Below are positions 38,433 to 48,786 of a DNA stretch of 64,000 nucleotides, in pieces. The number at the start of each line of letters is the position of its first letter. The first letter of the stretch is position 1. Both the position numbers and the translations under genes were made by a program. Under the pieces are notes generated by a model. That model was given only the letters and a program-made list of their open reading frames with translations, made no database searches and was not told the origin of the DNA. Origin of the DNA: Pseudomonas syringae pv. cilantro. GTDB taxonomy: Bacteria > Pseudomonadota > Gammaproteobacteria > Pseudomonadales > Pseudomonadaceae. The stretch lies in NCBI RefSeq assembly GCF_001293775.1, contig NZ_LGLN01000077.1, positions 66,807-130,806 on the forward strand, in the 5' to 3' direction.

Positions 38433-39374
38433 ATGAGTAAAAAAAGGTACCCCAGGTTTTTTGGCTTCTTGGCCCTTTTCTGTATGCTTTTGCTCAGTGG
38501 ATGCGATGGCGTACCTCTGCTCGATCCGAAAGGGCAGGTGGGTATCGAGCAGCGTAACCTGATCATCATTGCTACATTGCTGATGCTGATTGTGGTGATC
38601 CCGGTCATTCTGATGACCCTGATCTTCGCCTGGAAATATCGCGCTTCGAACAAGGCTGCCAAGTACACTCCGGACTGGTCGCACTCCACCAAGATCGAGA
38701 TCGCAGTCTGGGGCGTACCCATGCTGCTGCTGGTCTTTCTGGGCTATATCACCTACGTCTCGACTCACGAGCTGGACCCTTACCGTCCGCTGGAATCCGA
38801 CGTCAAGCCGGTCACCATTCAGGCGATCTCGGTCGATTGGAAGTGGGTATTCATCTACCCGGACTACGGCATTGCCACGGTCAACAAGATCGTCTTCCCG
38901 GCCAAGACCCCGATCAATTTCCAGGTCACGTCGGACAGTGTGATGAACTCGTTCTTCATCCCGGGTCTGGGTGGTCAGATCTACGCGATGGCAGGCATGC
39001 ACACCAAGTTGCACCTGATTGCCAACGAGAATCACGAATTCAACGGTATTTCGGCCAACTACAGCGGCGCTGGCTTTACCGGTATGAAGTTCAAGGCTAT
39101 CGCTACCAGCCAGGCAGATTTCGACGCCTGGGTCAGCGAAGTGAAGAACTCGCCTAAAAAGCTTGGCAAAGACGAGTACGCCGAACTGATCAAGCCGAGC
39201 GAACGTAACCCTGTCGAACTCTTTTCCTCGGTCACTCCGAACCTGTTCCAGATCGTCATCGACAAGTATGAGGGTATGAATCCAGGCAAGAAGCACGTCG
39301 CTGGTGAGAAGGAAGTGGCCGGTAACGCCGATGCGGAAAAAGGCAAAAATTCAGCTGCTGGGGCAGAGGAGTAA
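38433..39374 (+). CDS. cyoA: Cytochrome bo3 ubiquinol oxidase subunit II
   Basis: A 313-residue lipoprotein subunit. The lipobox LLLSGC gives lipidation at C24; two membrane helices follow (about 45-68, 88-108), then the periplasmic cupredoxin-like domain with [20 protein letters not shown] and [18 protein letters not shown], lacking CuA ligands as in quinol oxidases. The C-terminal COX-aromatic-rich region ([16 protein letters not shown]) is complete. It begins the cyoABCDE operon; cyoB follows after 3 bp. Confidence 0.95.
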   Translation: MSKKRYPRFFGFLALFCMLLLSGCDGVPLLDPKGQVGIEQRNLIIIATLLMLIVVIPVILMTLIFAWKYRASNKAAKYTPDWSHSTKIEIAVWGVPMLLLVFLGYITYVSTHELDPYRPLESDVKPVTIQAISVDWKWVFIYPDYGIATVNKIVFPAKTPINFQVTSDSVMNSFFIPGLGGQIYAMAGMHTKLHLIANENHEFNGISANYSGAGFTGMKFKAIATSQADFDAWVSEVKNSPKKLGKDEYAELIKPSERNPVELFSSVTPNLFQIVIDKYEGMNPGKKHVAGEKEVAGNADAEKGKNSAAGAEE

Positions 39375-39377
39375 ACG

Positions 39378-41390
39378 ATGTTTGGCAAATTAAGTCTGGA
39401 AGCGGTACCGTTCCACGAGCCGATAGTCATGGTGACACTTGCCATGATCGCGCTCGGCGGTATTGCGGTTGTCGGGTTGATCACCTATTTCCGCAAGTGG
39501 ACGTACTTGTGGTCTGAGTGGCTGACCTCCGTCGACCACAAGAAAATCGGTGTGATGTACATCATCGTTGCCATGGTCATGCTGCTGCGCGGCTTTGCTG
39601 ACGCCATCATGATGCGTACCCAACTGGCGATGGCCCAGAACGGTTCCGAAGGTTTCCTTCCGCCTGAGCACTATGACCAGATCTTCACCGCGCACGGTGT
39701 GATCATGATCATCTTCATGGCGATGCCGTTCTTCACGGGTCTGATGAACATCGTTCTGCCTCTGCAGATCGGCGCTCGCGACGTAGCGTTCCCGTTCCTG
39801 AACTCGCTGAGCTTCTGGCTGCTGGTTGCAGGCATGCTGCTGATCAACCTGTCTCTGGGTGTCGGCGAGTTCGCCAAAACCGGCTGGGTCGCGTATCCGC
39901 CTCTTTCCGGGCTGCAATACAGTCCTGGCGTGGGGGTCGACTACTACATCTGGGCGCTACAGCTATCCGGGTTAGGTACGACGCTGACGGGGGTCAACTT
40001 CCTCGTGACCGTACTGAAGATGCGTACCCCTGGCATGAAACTGATGGACATGCCGATCTTCACCTGGACCTGCACCTGGGCAAACATCCTGATCGTGGCT
40101 TCGTTCCCGATCCTGACCGCTACCCTGGCGCTGCTGACCCTTGACCGCTACATGGACTTCCACATTTTCACGAACGAAATGGGCGGTAACCCCATGATGT
40201 ACGTGAACCTGTTCTGGGCGTGGGGTCACCCTGAGGTGTACATCCTGATCCTGCCGGCCTTCGGTGTGTTCTCGGAAGTCATCTCGACGTTCTCGGGCAA
40301 GCGCCTGTTTGGCCACAAGTCGATGATCTTCGCTTCCGGCGCGATCTGTATCCTGGGCTTCATGGTCTGGCTGCACCACTTCTTCACCATGGGTGCAGGT
40401 GCCAACGTCAACGCCTTCTTCGGTCTGGCGACGATGCTCATTGCGATCCCGACGGGTGTGAAGCTGTTCAACTGGCTGTTCACCATGTATCAGGGCCGTC
40501 TGCGCTTCACCGCGCCAGTGCTCTGGACTCTCGGCTTCATGGTCACCTTCTCGATCGGCGGCATGACCGGCGTTCTGTTGGCGATCCCGGGTGCCGACTT
40601 TGTACTGCACAACAGCCTGTTCGTAATCGCTCACTTCCACAACGTCATCATCGGCGGTGCGGTATTCGGTTACATCGCCGGCTTCGCGTTCTGGTTCCCT
40701 AAAGCGTTCGGTTTCACCCTGAACGAGAAGTGGGGCAAGGCAGCGTTCTGGTTCTGGATCGTCGGTTTCTTCGTCGCATTCATGCCGCTCTACGCGCTGG
40801 GCTTCCTGGGCATGACCCGTCGCCTGAACGCAACCGACATGCCAGAGTGGAACATCTACCTGGACGTCGCGTTGTTCGGTGCCGTGCTGATTGCCATGGG
40901 TATCGCTTCGCAGCTGATCCAGTTGTTCGTCAGTATTCGTGACCGCGACAGCAACCGCGATCTGACCGGTGACCCATGGAATGGCCATACTCTGGAATGG
41001 TCCACTTCTTCGCCACCGCCGTTCTACAACTTTGCCGAGCTGCCAAAGGCTGACGACGTAGACCCGTTCACCGACGCAAAACGTGCTGGTACCGCTTATC
41101 AGGTTCCTGCTCGCTATACGTCGATCCACATGCCTAACAACACGCCTACCGGCTTGTACATGGGCCTGCTGTTGACGGTGTTCGGCTTCGCATTCATCTG
41201 GCACATCTGGTGGCTGGTTGGCGCAAGCCTGGTTGCAACCATTGCGGTCTTCGTCGCTCACGCTGTGCGTGATGATCAGGGCTACATGGTGCCGGCTGAA
41301 GAAGTAGCGCGTATTGAAGGTGAGCATCACAAGGTCCTGGCGGCCAACGGTGCATACACTCCTGTCAAGTCCTCGCTGGAACAGGTTTAA
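39378..41390 (+). CDS. cyoB: Cytochrome bo3 ubiquinol oxidase subunit I
   Basis: A 670-residue haem-copper oxidase with about fifteen membrane helices. The binuclear-centre motif [18 protein letters not shown] (copper histidine and cross-linked tyrosine), LHHFFTMG (two copper histidines) and the haem ligands in [12 protein letters not shown] are present, with the D-channel start at about residue 135. It reduces oxygen to water and pumps protons, oxidising ubiquinol. It lies between cyoA and cyoC with 2-3 bp spacing. Confidence 0.97.
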   Translation: MFGKLSLEAVPFHEPIVMVTLAMIALGGIAVVGLITYFRKWTYLWSEWLTSVDHKKIGVMYIIVAMVMLLRGFADAIMMRTQLAMAQNGSEGFLPPEHYDQIFTAHGVIMIIFMAMPFFTGLMNIVLPLQIGARDVAFPFLNSLSFWLLVAGMLLINLSLGVGEFAKTGWVAYPPLSGLQYSPGVGVDYYIWALQLSGLGTTLTGVNFLVTVLKMRTPGMKLMDMPIFTWTCTWANILIVASFPILTATLALLTLDRYMDFHIFTNEMGGNPMMYVNLFWAWGHPEVYILILPAFGVFSEVISTFSGKRLFGHKSMIFASGAICILGFMVWLHHFFTMGAGANVNAFFGLATMLIAIPTGVKLFNWLFTMYQGRLRFTAPVLWTLGFMVTFSIGGMTGVLLAIPGADFVLHNSLFVIAHFHNVIIGGAVFGYIAGFAFWFPKAFGFTLNEKWGKAAFWFWIVGFFVAFMPLYALGFLGMTRRLNATDMPEWNIYLDVALFGAVLIAMGIASQLIQLFVSIRDRDSNRDLTGDPWNGHTLEWSTSSPPPFYNFAELPKADDVDPFTDAKRAGTAYQVPARYTSIHMPNNTPTGLYMGLLLTVFGFAFIWHIWWLVGASLVATIAVFVAHAVRDDQGYMVPAEEVARIEGEHHKVLAANGAYTPVKSSLEQV

Positions 41391-41392
41391 AC

Positions 41393-42025
41393 ATGTCGAA
41401 TATTGCTATCAACTCCGGAGCCCACGATCACGGTCACGACCATGATCACGGGCATGACGATCACCACGACAGCGGTGGCATGACGGTTTACGGCTTCTGG
41501 CTGTACCTGATGACCGACTGCGTGCTGTTCGCCTCGTTCTTCGCGGTATACGCCGTGATGGTCAACAGTGTCGCGGGCGGCCCGTCGGGCCAGGACATTT
41601 TCCTGCTGCCGTTCGTGGCTGTGGAAACCGCGTTCCTGTTGGTCAGTAGTATCACTTATGGCTTTGCCATGCTGGCGCTGTACAAGGGCAAGAAAAGCCA
41701 GGTACTGGGCTGGCTGGCACTGACCTTCCTGTGCGGTGCTGCCTTTATCGGCATGGAAATCTATGAGTTCCATCACCTGATCGAAGAGGGCTTCGGCCCT
41801 AGCCGTAGCGGCTTCCTGTCGGCGTTCTTTGCACTGGTCGGCCTGCACGGCGTCCACGTGACAAGCGGCCTGATCTGGATGGCGATCATGATGTTCCAGG
41901 TCCAGAAAAAGGGCCTGACCAACACCAACAAGACGCGCCTGAGCTGCCTGAGCCTGTTCTGGCACTTCCTGGACGTTGTCTGGATCGGCGTGTTCACCGT
42001 TGTCTATCTGATGGGAGCTTTGTAA
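41393..42025 (+). CDS. cyoC: Cytochrome bo3 ubiquinol oxidase subunit III
   Basis: A 210-residue membrane subunit with five helices and a histidine/aspartate-rich N-terminus ([19 protein letters not shown]). Family blocks [16 protein letters not shown] and [14 protein letters not shown] are intact. It stabilises subunit I. Its stop overlaps the cyoD ATG by one base. The His-rich leader could bind metal but that is not established. Confidence 0.95.
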   Translation: MSNIAINSGAHDHGHDHDHGHDDHHDSGGMTVYGFWLYLMTDCVLFASFFAVYAVMVNSVAGGPSGQDIFLLPFVAVETAFLLVSSITYGFAMLALYKGKKSQVLGWLALTFLCGAAFIGMEIYEFHHLIEEGFGPSRSGFLSAFFALVGLHGVHVTSGLIWMAIMMFQVQKKGLTNTNKTRLSCLSLFWHFLDVVWIGVFTVVYLMGAL

Positions 42026-42357
42026 TGTCAAATTCGCATCACTCCGCTGAAGACAATAGTCACGGCTCCGTAAAGTCTTACATCATCGGCTTCGTACTGT
42101 CGGTCATTCTGACCGCCATTCCGTTTGCCCTGGTGATGTCGCCTATGCTGCCGAAAGATATGACGATTGCGATCGTTCTGGTCTTCGCGATCATCCAGAT
42201 CCTGGTGCACTTGCATTACTTCCTGCACCTGGACTTCACGAGCGTGCAGCGCAACAACGTGATGGCCTTCGCCTTTACCACGATGGTTATCGTTCTGCTG
42301 GTCGGCCTGTCGCTGTGGATCATTTTCAGCGTCCACCGCGAAATGATGGCGCATTGA
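42025..42357 (+). CDS. cyoD: Cytochrome bo3 ubiquinol oxidase subunit IV
   Basis: A 110-residue subunit with three membrane helices (about 18-38, 45-66, 78-100). The conserved [17 protein letters not shown] and [12 protein letters not shown] motifs match CyoD. It assists assembly of the bo3 complex. cyoE starts 10 bp downstream with GAGGA as ribosome site. Confidence 0.93.
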   Translation: MSNSHHSAEDNSHGSVKSYIIGFVLSVILTAIPFALVMSPMLPKDMTIAIVLVFAIIQILVHLHYFLHLDFTSVQRNNVMAFAFTTMVIVLLVGLSLWIIFSVHREMMAH

Positions 42358-42367
42358 GGAATACCAG

Positions 42368-43255
42368 ATGTCACTGAAGCACTTTATCCAAATCACCAAG
42401 CCGGGGATCATTTTCGGTAACGTGCTTTCGGTGGCAGGTGGCTTTTTTCTGGCTTCCAAGGGGAATATCGACTTCGGCGTGTTTCTGGCCGCAATCATCG
42501 GTACTTCCCTGGTCGTTGCGTCGGGTTGTGTGTTCAATAACTGCATCGATCGCGATATCGATCAGCGAATGGAAAGGACCCGTAACCGGGTTCTGGTGCA
42601 GGGCCTGGTCTCGTTGAGGCTGGCCCTGTTCTACGCAACCATTCTGGGTGTTGCAGGCGTTGCCTTGCTGTACACCGAGGCCAATCCACTGGCTGCATTG
42701 TTTGCAGTGATCGGGTTCGTTATCTACGTCGGCTTCTACAGCCTGTACCTGAAACGCAGATCCGTTCACGGCACGCTGGTCGGTAGTCTGTCGGGGGCCA
42801 TGCCTCCGGTCATTGGCTACTGCGCAGTGAGCAACAGTTTCGATTTTGCGGCCCTGACGCTGCTGGTGATGTTCAGCCTGTGGCAGATGCCCCATTCGTA
42901 TGCCATCGCGATTTTCCGTTTCAACGACTACAGTGCGGCCAAGATCCCGGTTCTGCCGGTCAAACGCGGCATTCTGGTCACCAAACGCCACATCCTGCTC
43001 TACATCCTGGCCTTCCTCGTGGCGACCCTGATGTTGACGGTAGGCGGTTACGCGGGCCTGAATTATCTCGCTGTCGCGGCGGGCATGGGCATGTACTGGC
43101 TGTACATGGCCTGGAAAGGCTACAAGGCCGTCGACGATACGGTCTGGGCTCGCAAGCTGTTCGTGTTCTCCATCTTCACCATCACCGCATTGAGCGTGAT
43201 GATGTCGGTGGACTTTCAGGTGACCAAAGAGCTGCTGGTAACCTACGCGTTCTGA
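42368..43255 (+). CDS. cyoE: Protohaem IX farnesyltransferase
   Basis: A 295-residue UbiA-type prenyltransferase with about nine membrane helices that converts haem B to haem O for the oxidase. The prenyl-diphosphate-binding motif [17 protein letters not shown] lies near residue 58 and the second motif YTLYLKRRS-type as [21 protein letters not shown] (in two parts) near 120. It is the last gene of cyoABCDE and is closed by a terminator. Confidence 0.95.
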   Translation: MSLKHFIQITKPGIIFGNVLSVAGGFFLASKGNIDFGVFLAAIIGTSLVVASGCVFNNCIDRDIDQRMERTRNRVLVQGLVSLRLALFYATILGVAGVALLYTEANPLAALFAVIGFVIYVGFYSLYLKRRSVHGTLVGSLSGAMPPVIGYCAVSNSFDFAALTLLVMFSLWQMPHSYAIAIFRFNDYSAAKIPVLPVKRGILVTKRHILLYILAFLVATLMLTVGGYAGLNYLAVAAGMGMYWLYMAWKGYKAVDDTVWARKLFVFSIFTITALSVMMSVDFQVTKELLVTYAF

Positions 43256-43278
43256 CCGCACCTGAGTTGAAACACCCA

Positions 43279-43309
43279 AACCCCGTTCCGCAAGGAACGG
43301 GGTTTTTTT
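43279..43309 (+). terminator. Rho-independent terminator after cyoE
   Basis: AACCCCGTTCC and GGAACGGGGTT form an 11-bp stem with a GCAA tetraloop, followed by a run of T. It ends the cyo operon 23 bp after the cyoE stop. Confidence 0.95.
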
Positions 43310-43473
43310 ATTATCGCGCTGCCAACCGGGCATAACAGAAGTCTGCCGGTGGGCCTGCTTCAGAAACGCCATGTCAGTTTGCAATTATTTCAAGCCTCAG
43401 GCTCCGAATGATCTGGCAGAATAAGGCATTGGCCTGACTCGTCCAGGCAGTCGCTAAAATGATAGAGGGCGTT

Positions 43474-44493
43474 ATGAGTCAAGAAAGCATCAACTGGGAC
43501 ACTCTGGGTTTCGACTACATCAAGACCGACAAGCGCTACCGCTCTCACTGGCGCGACGGTGCCTGGGATCAGGGAGCGCTGACCGAAGACAACACGCTGC
43601 ACATCAGCGAGGGGTCAACCGCGTTGCATTACGGTCAACAGTGCTTCGAGGGCCTGAAAGCCTATCGCTGCAAAGATGGCTCGATCAACCTGTTCCGTCC
43701 TGATCAGAACGCTCTGCGCATGCAGCGCAGCTGTTCTCGCCTGTTGATGCCGCATGTGCCCACTGATGTGTTCATTGATGCCTGCAAGCAGGTCGTCAAG
43801 GCCAACGAACGCTTCATCCCGCCGTATGGCTCCGGCGGCGCGCTGTATCTGCGTCCGTTCGTGATCGGTGTCGGCGACAATATCGGCGTGCGGACCGCGC
43901 CCGAGTTTATCTTCTCGATCTTCTGCATTCCGGTCGGTGCCTATTTCAAAGGCGGCCTGAAGCCGAACAACTTCGTGATTTCCGGTTATGACCGTGCTGC
44001 GCCAAACGGCACGGGCGCTGCCAAAGTCGGTGGCAACTACGCTGCCAGCCTGATGCCGGGGTCAGAGGCCAAGAAACACAGCTTCGCGGATTGCATCTAC
44101 CTTGATCCGCAAACCCATTCGAAGATTGAGGAAGTGGGGTCAGCCAACTTCTTCGCCATCACTAATGACGATGTGTTCCTGACGCCCAAGTCGCCCTCCG
44201 TGCTGCCGGGCATCACACGCCTGTCGTTGATCGAGCTGGCAAAATCCCGTCTGGGCCTGAGGGTCGAAGAGGGCGATGTGTTCATCGACCAGCTCGACAC
44301 GTTCAAGGAAGCGGGTGCTTGCGGCACTGCGGCCGTGATTACCCCTATTGGCGGGATTTCCTACAAGGACAACCTGCATGTGTTCTATAGCCAGACCGAA
44401 GTCGGCCCGGTGACTCAGCGCCTGTACAAGGAACTGACAGGTGTCCAGGCGGGTGACATTGAGCCGCCAGCCGGGTGGATCGTCAAGGTCTGA
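43474..44493 (+). CDS. ilvE: Branched-chain amino acid aminotransferase
   Basis: A 339-residue class IV (fold type IV) PLP enzyme making or degrading leucine, isoleucine and valine. The start ESINWDTLGFDYIKTDKRYR and the blocks EGSTALHYGQQCFEGLKAYR, AAKVGGNYAASL (with the PLP lysine in the G-A-A-K-V-G-G-N-Y motif), EVGSANFF and EAGACGTAAVITPI are standard for the long bacterial type. The ATG at 43474 is preferred over 43459 by comparison with family length. Monocistronic. Confidence 0.95.
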   Translation: MSQESINWDTLGFDYIKTDKRYRSHWRDGAWDQGALTEDNTLHISEGSTALHYGQQCFEGLKAYRCKDGSINLFRPDQNALRMQRSCSRLLMPHVPTDVFIDACKQVVKANERFIPPYGSGGALYLRPFVIGVGDNIGVRTAPEFIFSIFCIPVGAYFKGGLKPNNFVISGYDRAAPNGTGAAKVGGNYAASLMPGSEAKKHSFADCIYLDPQTHSKIEEVGSANFFAITNDDVFLTPKSPSVLPGITRLSLIELAKSRLGLRVEEGDVFIDQLDTFKEAGACGTAAVITPIGGISYKDNLHVFYSQTEVGPVTQRLYKELTGVQAGDIEPPAGWIVKV

Positions 44494-44523
44494 CCGGCTG
44501 AGCACCTGACGAGAAGTATCGCT

Positions 44524-44547
44524 CGTGCCAGTGCTCGCACTGGCACG
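44524..44547. terminator. Perfect 11-bp palindrome between convergent genes
   Basis: CGTGCCAGTGC and GCACTGGCACG are separated by TC only. It lies 31 bp after ilvE and 5 bp beyond the stop of the opposite gene. There is no T-tract, so it may be a bidirectional stop of imperfect type or a repeated palindromic element. Confidence 0.5.
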
Positions 44548-44551
44548 CCGC

Positions 44552-45559
44552 TCAGGACGCAGGCGCCGACGCTTCCTGAACCGGCTCTTTCGCTGGCCCC
44601 AGCACAATTGCCAGATGCCGCAAGTCGTCGACTTCCAGGCTGTAGCTCTTGCCCGACGGGCTTTGAGTGAGGGTGCCCAGTGCATAAACAGTGAAAAACT
44701 TTACCGCGTCTGCGTGGCTCAACAGTTCGCTGATGTAACGGCTGGAACGATAAGCCTGCATGTGCGCAGGTGACACGTAGAGCGTCACCAGCTTGCCTTC
44801 CAGGCGGTCGAAGAACTTGAATTTGAATCCAGGCCCGTAACGCTGCTCGACCAGTCCTCCGCCATACAGGACGCGGCCGTTTTCACCCGGTTTGGCGTAT
44901 TTCATGTGGCGAAAATACGAGCGCAGGGAAACTTCGCCCTGGCCGGGAACCTTGAGTTTCAGCAGTTTGAAATCTTCCAGTGACAGTTCGGCTTTGGCCT
45001 GGCGATAGCTGTCCACCAGCCGCTCGAGATTGTTGGTACGCGTCTCGCTGTAACGGGGTGACTTCGGTGCAGCAGGTTCTGTAGGCGGATCGGCGACGGG
45101 CGGACTTTGCTCGGTCGCGCCAGCCTTCTCCAGGCCGGACGCATCTTTGGCAGGCTGCTTGCTTGCTGGCTGCTTAAGGGTCGGGTCGAAAACGTCGATG
45201 TAGTCATCCAGCTTGCGTTTGGCCTTGCGCAAGCGCGTCTGGACGTCGGTATCCTCAATCGGGTCCTCAACCTCGTCCTCTGCGTCAGCATCCACCCACT
45301 CACAGCCCGGATGGTGATCGTAGTGCGGATTGGCACGAAAATGCGCGGCGACGAAGGTCGGGTTGTCCTGTGGCTTCACGTCATAGCGTACCCCGGTCAC
45401 CTTGGCCCCCAGCGCCCGGCAGGCTTTGTTCGAGCAGAGAAATTCGAATCGCGCGCGGGGTGGCTCCTGGGAGAAGTATTCGCGTCGGGCAGCAGCGATC
45501 GATAGCTCCTGCTGCAATTCAACGCAAAATGCGCGGGTGATGGGCTTGCTGGGCTTCAT
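44552..45559 (-). CDS. Conserved hypothetical protein with possible zinc site
   Basis: A 335-residue soluble protein not recognised as a named family. The N-terminal 90 residues contain FEFLCSNKACRALGAKV and AHFRANPHYDHHPGCEW; the C-x4-C and H-x3-D-H-H-x2-G-C spacing suggests a zinc knuckle, somewhat like the N-terminus of CoiA-like proteins. A low-complexity linker rich in D, E, K, P and A follows (about 90-175), then a more ordered C-terminal domain of some 150 residues with GRVLYGGGLVEQRYGPGFKFKFFDR. Convergent with ilvE, alone on its strand. Function unknown. Confidence 0.7.
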   Translation of the reverse strand: MKPSKPITRAFCVELQQELSIAAARREYFSQEPPRARFEFLCSNKACRALGAKVTGVRYDVKPQDNPTFVAAHFRANPHYDHHPGCEWVDADAEDEVEDPIEDTDVQTRLRKAKRKLDDYIDVFDPTLKQPASKQPAKDASGLEKAGATEQSPPVADPPTEPAAPKSPRYSETRTNNLERLVDSYRQAKAELSLEDFKLLKLKVPGQGEVSLRSYFRHMKYAKPGENGRVLYGGGLVEQRYGPGFKFKFFDRLEGKLVTLYVSPAHMQAYRSSRYISELLSHADAVKFFTVYALGTLTQSPSGKSYSLEVDDLRHLAIVLGPAKEPVQEASAPAS

Positions 45560-45678
45560 GCGAATCGTCCGTGTTCATCCAGGACAACACGCTATTTCAG
45601 GCGCAAAGCGCTTGCAACAAATATGTGGAATGCGCTGAAAAATGGCGGGCAGGGCGGGACCCATTCATTACCCGGCTG

Positions 45679-45706
45679 TACCCCTTGCGCTGTTACACAA
45701 GGGGTA
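45679..45706 (-). terminator. Stem-loop beyond the chemoreceptor gene
   Basis: TACCCCTTG and CAAGGGGTA form a 9-bp perfect stem with a 10-nt loop, about 10 bp after the stop of the leftward chemoreceptor gene. No U-tract is visible. Confidence 0.5.
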
Positions 45707-45715
45707 AGAATGGCA

Positions 45716-47368
45716 TCAGGACAGGCGGAAACGTCCCACGATGTTGTTCAGGTCCAGCGCCAGCGTCGACAGCTCACGGCTTGCGCTGGCGGTCTGTTGT
45801 GCGCCCGATGAAGACTGTGCCGAGAGGTCGCGGATGTTCATGAGGTTGCGGTCCACTTCGCGAGCGACGTGGGCCTGCTGCTGGGCAGCGCTGGCGATTA
45901 CCAGATTCAGATCGTTGATCTCGCTCACCGCAGCGCTGATGACGGTCAGCGATTCATTGGCGCCTTCGGCAATGCCAAGCGTTTCGCTGGCCAGCTCGGT
46001 ATTGCCGCGCATGGAGCCTACGGCGCGTTCAGTGCCGTTCTGGATGTTGGTCACCAGACGTTCAATTTCGCTGGTCGATTGCTGAGTGCGATGAGCCAGC
46101 GCACGAACTTCATCCGCCACGACCGCAAACCCGCGCCCGGCCTCGCCCGCGCGAGCAGCTTCGATCGCGGCGTTAAGCGCCAGCAGATTGGTCTGCTCGG
46201 CAAGGCCCCGGATGACATCCAGCACCTTGCCGATGTCGCGCGACTGGCCGGCCAGTTCGCCGATCAGGGTCGCGGTTTTCTGCACATCTGTGCTCATGAT
46301 GTTGATTGAAGTCACGGTCTTTTTGACCAGCCCCAGACCGTCTTGCGCGGCGCTGGTCGCATTGCTCGACGAGCGCGCTGTGTGCTCGGCATTGCGCGCC
46401 ACTTCTTCCACTGCGCTGGTCATTTCATTGACCGCAGTGGCGGCCTGATCGATCTCGTTGTTCTGACGCTGGATACCCTGCACACCGTCTTCAGTGATGG
46501 CAGTCATCTCTTCGGCAGCGGCGGCCAGCTGGGTCGCAGAGTTTGAAATCTGTTGCAGGGTGTCGCGCAGCTGGGTCTGCATCGCGAACACGGCAGCCGC
46601 GACGCTGGAGGTGTCATTGGCGCTGATAGTGATCGGGCTGCTCAAGTCTCCGCGGGCGATAGTGCGGGTGAGCGTTGCGACGTTGCCAGGCTCACCACCA
46701 ATCGCCGAAAGGATGCTGCGTATGGTCATGAGGGTCACGATCACGCCCAGTATTGTGATCGCCAGGGTAGCACCGATGGACAGGTTGGTGGCTTTGGTGG
46801 CGCTGGATTCCTGATCGGCGAAACGCTCGCCTGCGTGCTGCTTGCCTTGCTCGCGCAGCGTTTGCAGGGTCTTGAACACCTGCTCGGCGAAGGGTTTGAC
46901 CTCGGTCCGGTTGATAGTGGTCGCAGCGGCGATATCACCCGTCTGGATCACATTGGTCTGGTGCCGCATGCCGTCACGCAACTTTAGGTAGTCGCGCTGC
47001 AACTGTTGGGTCAGGTTCACATCAAGGGTTTCTGCGGTGTTCTTGCTCAGTTGAACGGTCAACTCGTCGAGTTTGGCGAAAGCAGCCTCGTTTTCGTTCT
47101 TCCAGCCCGCCGTCTGTTCCGGGTTACCGATGGCGATCATGCGCAAAATATTGATGTCCACCCGAGTGAGCGCACCGTCGATATTGTTAACCGCCTCAGT
47201 GGCCAGAAAATCCTTGCTGTAGAGCGCATCGACATTTTCAGTGGATGTCTTGAGCGTGTGGATCATGAACACCGATAGCGCGATAAACGCAGCAATGATG
47301 GCGAATGTAGACGCCATCAATCGCTGTTTTACGGTCAGGCTGTCAGCAGGCGTTTGAGTCTGGGTCAT
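45716..47368 (-). CDS. Methyl-accepting chemotaxis protein
   Basis: A 550-residue chemoreceptor starting at 47368 (AGGGAAA upstream). A membrane helix (about 18-40), a periplasmic four-helix-bundle ligand domain (about 41-200), a second helix (about 202-225), HAMP, and the cytoplasmic signalling hairpin with the tip [35 protein letters not shown] (in family order) are present. The ligand is not predictable from the sequence. It is alone, with 108 bp to the next gene on the same strand. Confidence 0.94.
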   Translation of the reverse strand: MTQTQTPADSLTVKQRLMASTFAIIAAFIALSVFMIHTLKTSTENVDALYSKDFLATEAVNNIDGALTRVDINILRMIAIGNPEQTAGWKNENEAAFAKLDELTVQLSKNTAETLDVNLTQQLQRDYLKLRDGMRHQTNVIQTGDIAAATTINRTEVKPFAEQVFKTLQTLREQGKQHAGERFADQESSATKATNLSIGATLAITILGVIVTLMTIRSILSAIGGEPGNVATLTRTIARGDLSSPITISANDTSSVAAAVFAMQTQLRDTLQQISNSATQLAAAAEEMTAITEDGVQGIQRQNNEIDQAATAVNEMTSAVEEVARNAEHTARSSSNATSAAQDGLGLVKKTVTSINIMSTDVQKTATLIGELAGQSRDIGKVLDVIRGLAEQTNLLALNAAIEAARAGEAGRGFAVVADEVRALAHRTQQSTSEIERLVTNIQNGTERAVGSMRGNTELASETLGIAEGANESLTVISAAVSEINDLNLVIASAAQQQAHVAREVDRNLMNIRDLSAQSSSGAQQTASASRELSTLALDLNNIVGRFRLS

Positions 47369-47475
47369 CGGGATTTCCCTATGAAAGCTATCAAGGGCCT
47401 CGTCATTTGCACCGAGGAACAAGTAACTATCGGCGTCGAAAATCCTGACTTGAGGTGATGGCTAAATAATATCCG

Positions 47476-48279
47476 TCAGGGCGTGACGGGTACCGCCAGC
47501 CATTCGCTCAGCGCCTGTTGATACTCGCCGGTGGCTTTGCTCAGGTGCAACCACTGGTCGACATAGGCTTTCCAGGCGACATCGTCACGCGGCAACAGAT
47601 AGGCTTTTTCACCATATTGCATGTAGCGGGTCGGATTCACGGCGCACAGACCCGGCATGCGCTTCTGTTGATAAAGCGCTTCGGAGGCGTCGGTGATCAT
47701 CACGTCAGCTTTCTTGTCCAGCAACTCCTGAAAGATGGTTTTGTTGTCGTGAAAGGCCAGCGACGCCTTCGGCAGATGGGCGCGAGCGAACGCCTCGTTA
47801 GTGCCGCCGGCAGGCTCGATCAGGCGCACGGAAGGCTGATTGAGTTGTTCGACGGTCTGGTATAACGCCTGATCCTCGCAACGTACCAGCGGGATTTTGC
47901 CGTCGATATCCAGCGTGTTGCTGAAGAAGGCTTTCTTCTGCCGCTCCAGGCTGACCGAAATACCGCCCATGGCGATGTCGCATTTTCCGGCGACCATGTC
48001 CGGCATCAGGCTCTTCCAGGTTGTTGGCACCCACTGCACGGTGACGCCCAGGCTTTTTGCCAGTGAACGGGCGAGGGTGATGTCGATGCCCTCGTATTCG
48101 CCGTCTTCGCGTAACAGGGTGTAAGGCTTGTAATCGCCCGTGGTGCAGACCGTCAACTGGCCCGTCTGAATAATCTTGTCCAGGTGCGAGTCTGATTCCT
48201 GAGCCTGAGCCTGAGCCTGAGCCATAGCTGCTATGCCCGACAACAGGATGGTCAGTGCGCTGTATTTCAGATTGATCAT
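47476..48279 (-). CDS. Periplasmic PheC-like cyclohexadienyl dehydratase
   Basis: A 267-residue periplasmic-binding-protein-fold enzyme. The pattern LTVCTTGDYKPYTL, CDIAMGGISVSLERQKKAFF, EPAGGTNEAFARAHLPKA, ADVMITDASEA and GEKAYLLPRDD closely follows Pseudomonas PheC, which makes phenylpyruvate from prephenate (or phenylalanine from arogenate) in the periplasm. The start is taken at the Met at 48279, giving a signal peptide that ends in the tandem A-Q repeat. It could instead be an ordinary amino-acid-binding protein, but no transporter genes are adjacent. Confidence 0.75.
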   Translation of the reverse strand: MINLKYSALTILLSGIAAMAQAQAQAQESDSHLDKIIQTGQLTVCTTGDYKPYTLLREDGEYEGIDITLARSLAKSLGVTVQWVPTTWKSLMPDMVAGKCDIAMGGISVSLERQKKAFFSNTLDIDGKIPLVRCEDQALYQTVEQLNQPSVRLIEPAGGTNEAFARAHLPKASLAFHDNKTIFQELLDKKADVMITDASEALYQQKRMPGLCAVNPTRYMQYGEKAYLLPRDDVAWKAYVDQWLHLSKATGEYQQALSEWLAVPVTP

Positions 48280-48400
48280 GGGGCGTGTGCTCGCGACTGT
48301 GCGTTTGATTGTATAAATGTGACAGAGTGCTTTATTTGGCATGCCGATGTGAAGCAGCAATCAAATGCTGTGCTCTCTGTTTTTTTCAAATCAAGGGTTG

Positions 48401-48426
48401 AACATTTCGTAAAAAAGCGTAATGTT
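48401..48426. promoter_or_regulatory. Operator copy 1 for ArsR-type regulator
   Basis: AACATTTCGT, six A residues, GCGT and AATGTT form an imperfect 26-bp palindrome with outer arms AACATT/AATGTT. It touches the start region of the regulator gene. The same design recurs at 48741 before the dehydrogenase gene. Confidence 0.65.
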
Positions 48427-48433
48427 ATGCCCC

Positions 48434-48730
48434 ATGATTCTTGAGCAAATCAAAGCGGTCGGCAATGACACTCGCATGTTGATCATGGAGTGGCTGAAAG
48501 ACCCGCAAGCCCATTTTCCTCCCCAGGACCACGGTGATCCGGCGATAGGCGTGTGCGTGTCGCACATTCAGGCCAAGGCCAACCTGTCGGCGTCCACGGC
48601 GTCTGCGCATCTGGCTATCCTGCAACGTGCCGGGCTGGTTCAGGCCACGCGGATTGGCAAATGGACTTACTTCCGCCGCGACGAACTGGCCATCGACCGG
48701 TTTGCCGATCGGCTCAAGAAAGAACTTTAA
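48434..48730 (+). CDS. ArsR-type winged-helix regulator
   Basis: A 98-residue dimeric-type repressor whose fold is winged helix: EQIKAVGNDTRMLIMEWLKDP, then the recognition helix in ANLSASTASAHLAILQRAGLV and a wing GKWTYFRRD. The N-terminal insert HFPPQDHGDPAIGVCVSHIQ contains a cysteine and three histidines, but no classical metal-binding C-x-C is seen. The ATG at 48434 is chosen because the one at 48422 lies within the operator. It probably represses itself and the adjacent alcohol dehydrogenase. Confidence 0.85.
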   Translation: MILEQIKAVGNDTRMLIMEWLKDPQAHFPPQDHGDPAIGVCVSHIQAKANLSASTASAHLAILQRAGLVQATRIGKWTYFRRDELAIDRFADRLKKEL

Positions 48731-48740
48731 GTTTTGTTTA

Positions 48741-48766
48741 TACATTTCGTCATTTTGCTTAATGTT
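48741..48766. promoter_or_regulatory. Operator copy 2 before the dehydrogenase gene
   Basis: TACATTTCGT, CATTTT, GCTT and AATGTT match operator copy 1 at 17-18 of 26 positions, including CATTTCGT and AATGTT. It is 20 bp upstream of the dehydrogenase ATG and 10 bp downstream of the regulator stop. Confidence 0.65.
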
Positions 48767-48786
48767 GAATTGATAGGAGATTGACC

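Noticed and set aside
39972-41330. 452-codon frame antisense to cyoB
   Set aside because: Mirror of a membrane protein gene; gives an H, Q, E, D and R-rich sequence typical of such shadows.
48199-48226. CRISPR-like or VNTR array
   Set aside because: Only a six-base repeat in four copies within coding sequence; no spacers.
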